Positions 30,471 to 32,354 of a stretch of 32,354 nt of DNA are shown piece after piece (position 1 is the stretch's first letter; each line of letters opens with the position of its first letter). Origin of the DNA: an uncultured Arthrobacter sp. (GTDB lineage Bacteria > Actinomycetota > Actinomycetes > Actinomycetales > Micrococcaceae); the NCBI GenBank assembly GCA_937873245.1, contig CALMVY010000088.1, positions 1 to 32,354 of the forward strand, in the 5' to 3' direction. The position numbers were made by a program, and so were the translations under genes. The notes under the pieces were generated by a model. That model worked only from the letters and a program-made list of their open reading frames with translations. It ran no database searches and was not told where the DNA came from.

Positions 30471-31755
30471 CGCCTCGGACGGCGCCGGTTGGCGCCTCAG
30501 CCGTCGGCGTCGGGCGGGCGGGATGCACGACGGCGGTGATCACCGCCGTCGTGCAGGCCAGCCCGATGACGGTCAGGGCCAGGGCCGTCCAGCCGAGCGA
30601 CTGGAAGACCAGCCCGCCGGCCCAGCCGATGACGCTGGAGCCGAGGTAGTAGGCGAGGTTGTACAGCGACGCCGCCTGGGCCCGGCCGGTTGTGGCGATC
30701 GCACCCGTCCAGCCTGCGCCGATGCTGTGCGCCGCGAAGAAGCCGCCGGTGAACAGGAGCAGGCCCGCCATAATGAGCGCCAGCAGCTGGGTTAGCGTCA
30801 GGGCCAGGCCCGCCACCATCAGCACCGTGCCGGCGACCAGCACTGTGCGCCGGCCGAACCGGGCTGCCAGCCCGCCGGCCCAGCGGGAGGAAACCGTCCC
30901 GGAGAGGTAGGCCAGGAAGATGAGGCTGATGACGGTCGCCGGCAGGCCGAAGGGTTCCCCGGAGAGCCGGAAGCCAAGGTAGTTATAGACCGCCACGAAG
31001 CCGCCCATCAGCAGGAACGCCTGGACGTAGAGAGCCAGCAGCCTCGGATTCCGGCCGTGGCCCGCCAGCGTCCGGAGGGCCCCGCGGAAGCCGCCGGCCG
31101 CCGCGGCTGTAAAGCCCCGCGCCTGCGGCACCAATACCAGGAACAGGACCGCAGCGACGGCAGCGAGGACCGAGACCGCCAACGCTGCGGCCCGCCATCC
31201 CCACAGTTCGCCGGCCACCCCGGCCAGCAGCCGGCCGGCGAGTCCGCCCAGGGTGGTGCCGGCGACGTACGTTCCGGCCGCCAGGGCGGCGTGGGCCCTG
31301 TTGACCTCCTCGTTGAGGTAGGCGATGGCGATGGCGGGGATGCCGCCCAGGGCCATGCCTTCGAGCATCCGCAGGCCCAGCAGCATCGGGAAGCTCGTGG
31401 CCAGCGGGACCAGCAGGCCCAAAACCGTGGCGGCGGAGATGCCCCACGCCATGGCCCGGACCCTGCCGATCCGGTCGGCCAGGAAGGACCATGGCAGCAC
31501 CGTCACGGCCAGGCCCACAGTGGCCAGCGAGATGGTCAGCGCCGCCTCGGCCGCGGTGACCTGCAGCTCCGCCGCCATCATGGGCAGCACCGCCTGGGTG
31601 GAATAGAGCTGGGCGAAAGTGGCGACGCCGGCGAAGGCCAGGCCCGCGAGAATCTTCCGATAGGCCGCGGACCCTTTGGCGTGCCCCGGCCAGGCGGCGT
31701 CCGGCAGGGTTGGGCCTGGCGAAGCGGGGCGGGGGAGCGGCAGAGGTCGTGGCAT
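30460..31755 (-). CDS. MFS transporter, YnfM-like
   Basis: A 431-residue major facilitator with about 12 helices. A Pro-rich 30-residue N-terminal tail precedes helix 1, which carries the YnfM-like motif ATFAQLYSTQAVLPMMAAEL. The loop 2-3 signature is PWSFLADRIGRVRAMAWGI, and helix 4 includes LRMLEGMALGGIPAIAIAYL followed by NEEV. YnfM-type carriers export small molecules such as arabinose or drugs; the substrate here is unknown. The 3' end overlaps the end of the PLP-enzyme gene by 11 bp; GGCGCC-GGTT-GGCGCC (30481-30496), inside its last codons, may end transcription on both strands. TAGTCT lies 6 nt before the ATG. It is divergent from a LysR regulator. Confidence 0.9.
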   Translation of the reverse strand: MPRPLPLPRPASPGPTLPDAAWPGHAKGSAAYRKILAGLAFAGVATFAQLYSTQAVLPMMAAELQVTAAEAALTISLATVGLAVTVLPWSFLADRIGRVRAMAWGISAATVLGLLVPLATSFPMLLGLRMLEGMALGGIPAIAIAYLNEEVNRAHAALAAGTYVAGTTLGGLAGRLLAGVAGELWGWRAAALAVSVLAAVAAVLFLVLVPQARGFTAAAAGGFRGALRTLAGHGRNPRLLALYVQAFLLMGGFVAVYNYLGFRLSGEPFGLPATVISLIFLAYLSGTVSSRWAGGLAARFGRRTVLVAGTVLMVAGLALTLTQLLALIMAGLLLFTGGFFAAHSIGAGWTGAIATTGRAQAASLYNLAYYLGSSVIGWAGGLVFQSLGWTALALTVIGLACTTAVITAVVHPARPTPTAEAPTGAVRGASA

Positions 31756-31761
31756 GTCCCC

Positions 31762-31767
31762 AGACTA
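31762..31767 (-). promoter_or_regulatory. -10 element TAGTCT of the YnfM-like MFS gene
   Basis: On the minus strand TAGTCT is followed by GGGGAC and the ATG at 31755, a leaderless layout. Confidence 0.5.
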
Positions 31768-31797
31768 GGTGTCCGGAGAACATGCTTCCAATGCATG

Positions 31798-31810
31798 ATT
31801 CACATAGAAT
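31798..31810. promoter_or_regulatory. ATTC-N5-GAAT dyad between MFS and LysR genes
   Basis: ATTC-ACATA-GAAT lies in the 90-bp divergent gap, an AT-rich island. LysR proteins bind interrupted dyads in such gaps, so it is a candidate site for the LysR protein encoded next to it. Confidence 0.35.
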
Positions 31811-31845
31811 TCATAGCAAATACGGAACGACTGGGGGCGCGGACC

Positions 31846-32354
31846 ATGGACGTGGAGCACAAACACCTGATCCAACTGCTTCCGCTGTTGCCGCTGCTGG
31901 CCGAGCTCGGGCGCACGCAGCACGTCACGGCGACGGCCGACGTGCTGGGGCTGCCTCAGTCGACGGTCAGCCGGAGCATCGCGCGGGCCAGCAGCATCAT
32001 CGGGACGGAACTGCTGATCCGTGACGGCCGCGGCGTGCGGCTGACCCCTGCTGCCAAGGCGCTCCTGCCGCACATTGAGGCTGCGCTGGGCGAGTTCCAG
32101 GCCGGGCTGGACCTGGTCCGGCACGAATCGGAAGTGGTGCGCGGCCGGATCGCGGTGTCCTTTCAGCACACCTTCGGCGAGGCCATGCTTCCGTTGCTGA
32201 TCAGTGCGTTCCGCAGCCGGCATCCCCAGCCGGCCTTCGAGCTCAGCCAGGGCGCCCGGGACGGCTGCCTGGCCGAACTCGCCGCCGGGGATGCGGACCT
32301 GGCCCTGACGGCCCCGATCGCCGCGCCGAGCCGGCTGATTTCTTCGGCAGCCTT
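31846..32354 (+). CDS. LysR family regulator, N-terminal part (cut by window end)
   Basis: An ATG at 31846 opens a frame that continues to the window end, 169 codons. The N-terminal winged helix-turn-helix (about residues 8-65) includes LLPLLPLLAELGRTQHVTAT then DVLGLPQSTVSRSIARASSI and LLIRDGRGVRLTPAAKALLP. The linker helix follows, and the effector-binding domain begins around residue 100 (VRGRIAVSFQHTFGEAMLPLLISAF then RSRHPQP). It is divergent from the YnfM-like MFS gene, a usual place for the regulator of an exporter. The C-terminal half lies outside the window. Confidence 0.9.
   Translation, partial: MDVEHKHLIQLLPLLPLLAELGRTQHVTATADVLGLPQSTVSRSIARASSIIGTELLIRDGRGVRLTPAAKALLPHIEAALGEFQAGLDLVRHESEVVRGRIAVSFQHTFGEAMLPLLISAFRSRHPQPAFELSQGARDGCLAELAAGDADLALTAPIAAPSRLISSAA

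Noticed and set aside
1..32354. CRISPR arrays, insertion sequences or prophage genes
   Set aside because: No regularly spaced identical repeats of CRISPR size, no transposase-like products, no terminal inverted repeats and no phage structural genes are seen.

Overview
The window is a stretch of chromosome from a high-GC Gram-positive bacterium, most likely an Arthrobacter or Pseudarthrobacter-like member of the Micrococcaceae. The basis is the strong G/C preference at third codon positions, frequent GTG starts, the gene families present (GuaB3, DUF3817, DUF4011-type helicase) and a gene order partly shared with Mycobacterium (FmdB-like protein, 5-formyl-THF cyclo-ligase, galU, rimJ-like acetyltransferase, membrane protein). 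I see no prophage, insertion sequence or CRISPR array; this is mainly core genome.

Layout. 1-165: start of a secreted protein, cut by the window edge. 415-7148: guaB3, glpD, a stand-alone fructose-type PTS EIIA, a SURF1-like protein overlapping a DUF3817 membrane protein, then guaA. 7149-7464: terminator, four degenerate 15-bp repeats and a promoter. 7465-11595: a very large UPF1-like helicase/nuclease-fold protein whose ATPase and nuclease motifs look eroded. 11668-13674 (minus): a SAF-domain protein, a small FmdB/Ruc-type zinc-ribbon protein with a near-perfect CIRCE (HrcA) operator in front of it, and 5-formyl-THF cyclo-ligase. 13771-17340: galU, an acetyltransferase, a membrane protein and an NmrA-like oxidoreductase. 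17387-17459: tRNA-Ala(CGC). 17739-19999: a PadR regulator with an ABC1 (UbiB/AarF) kinase behind a triple 10-bp-spaced repeat. 20062-23940: YqeY-like protein, a methyltransferase, an ABC-F ATPase and a small membrane protein. 23962-27277 (minus): a second ABC1 kinase, CorA and an Lrp/AsnC regulator. 27433-32354: an MFS transporter, a second Lrp/AsnC regulator divergent from a Cys/Met-metabolism PLP enzyme, a second MFS transporter and the start of a LysR regulator.

How the parts work together. guaB3 and guaA belong to guanine nucleotide metabolism. glpD feeds glycerol-3-phosphate into the respiratory chain, and the SURF1-like protein probably serves terminal oxidase assembly. galU supplies UDP-glucose. 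The right end is a set of regulator/target pairs (Lrp-MFS, Lrp-PLP enzyme, LysR-MFS) typical of amino-acid export and sulfur amino-acid turnover.

The observations I rate highest are the CIRCE operator in front of the FmdB/Ruc gene, the apparently inactivated helicase/nuclease giant, the triple TATCGTT array in front of the PadR-ABC1 pair, and a recurring TANNNT-6 nt-start codon arrangement in front of nine genes, which predicts leaderless mRNAs.
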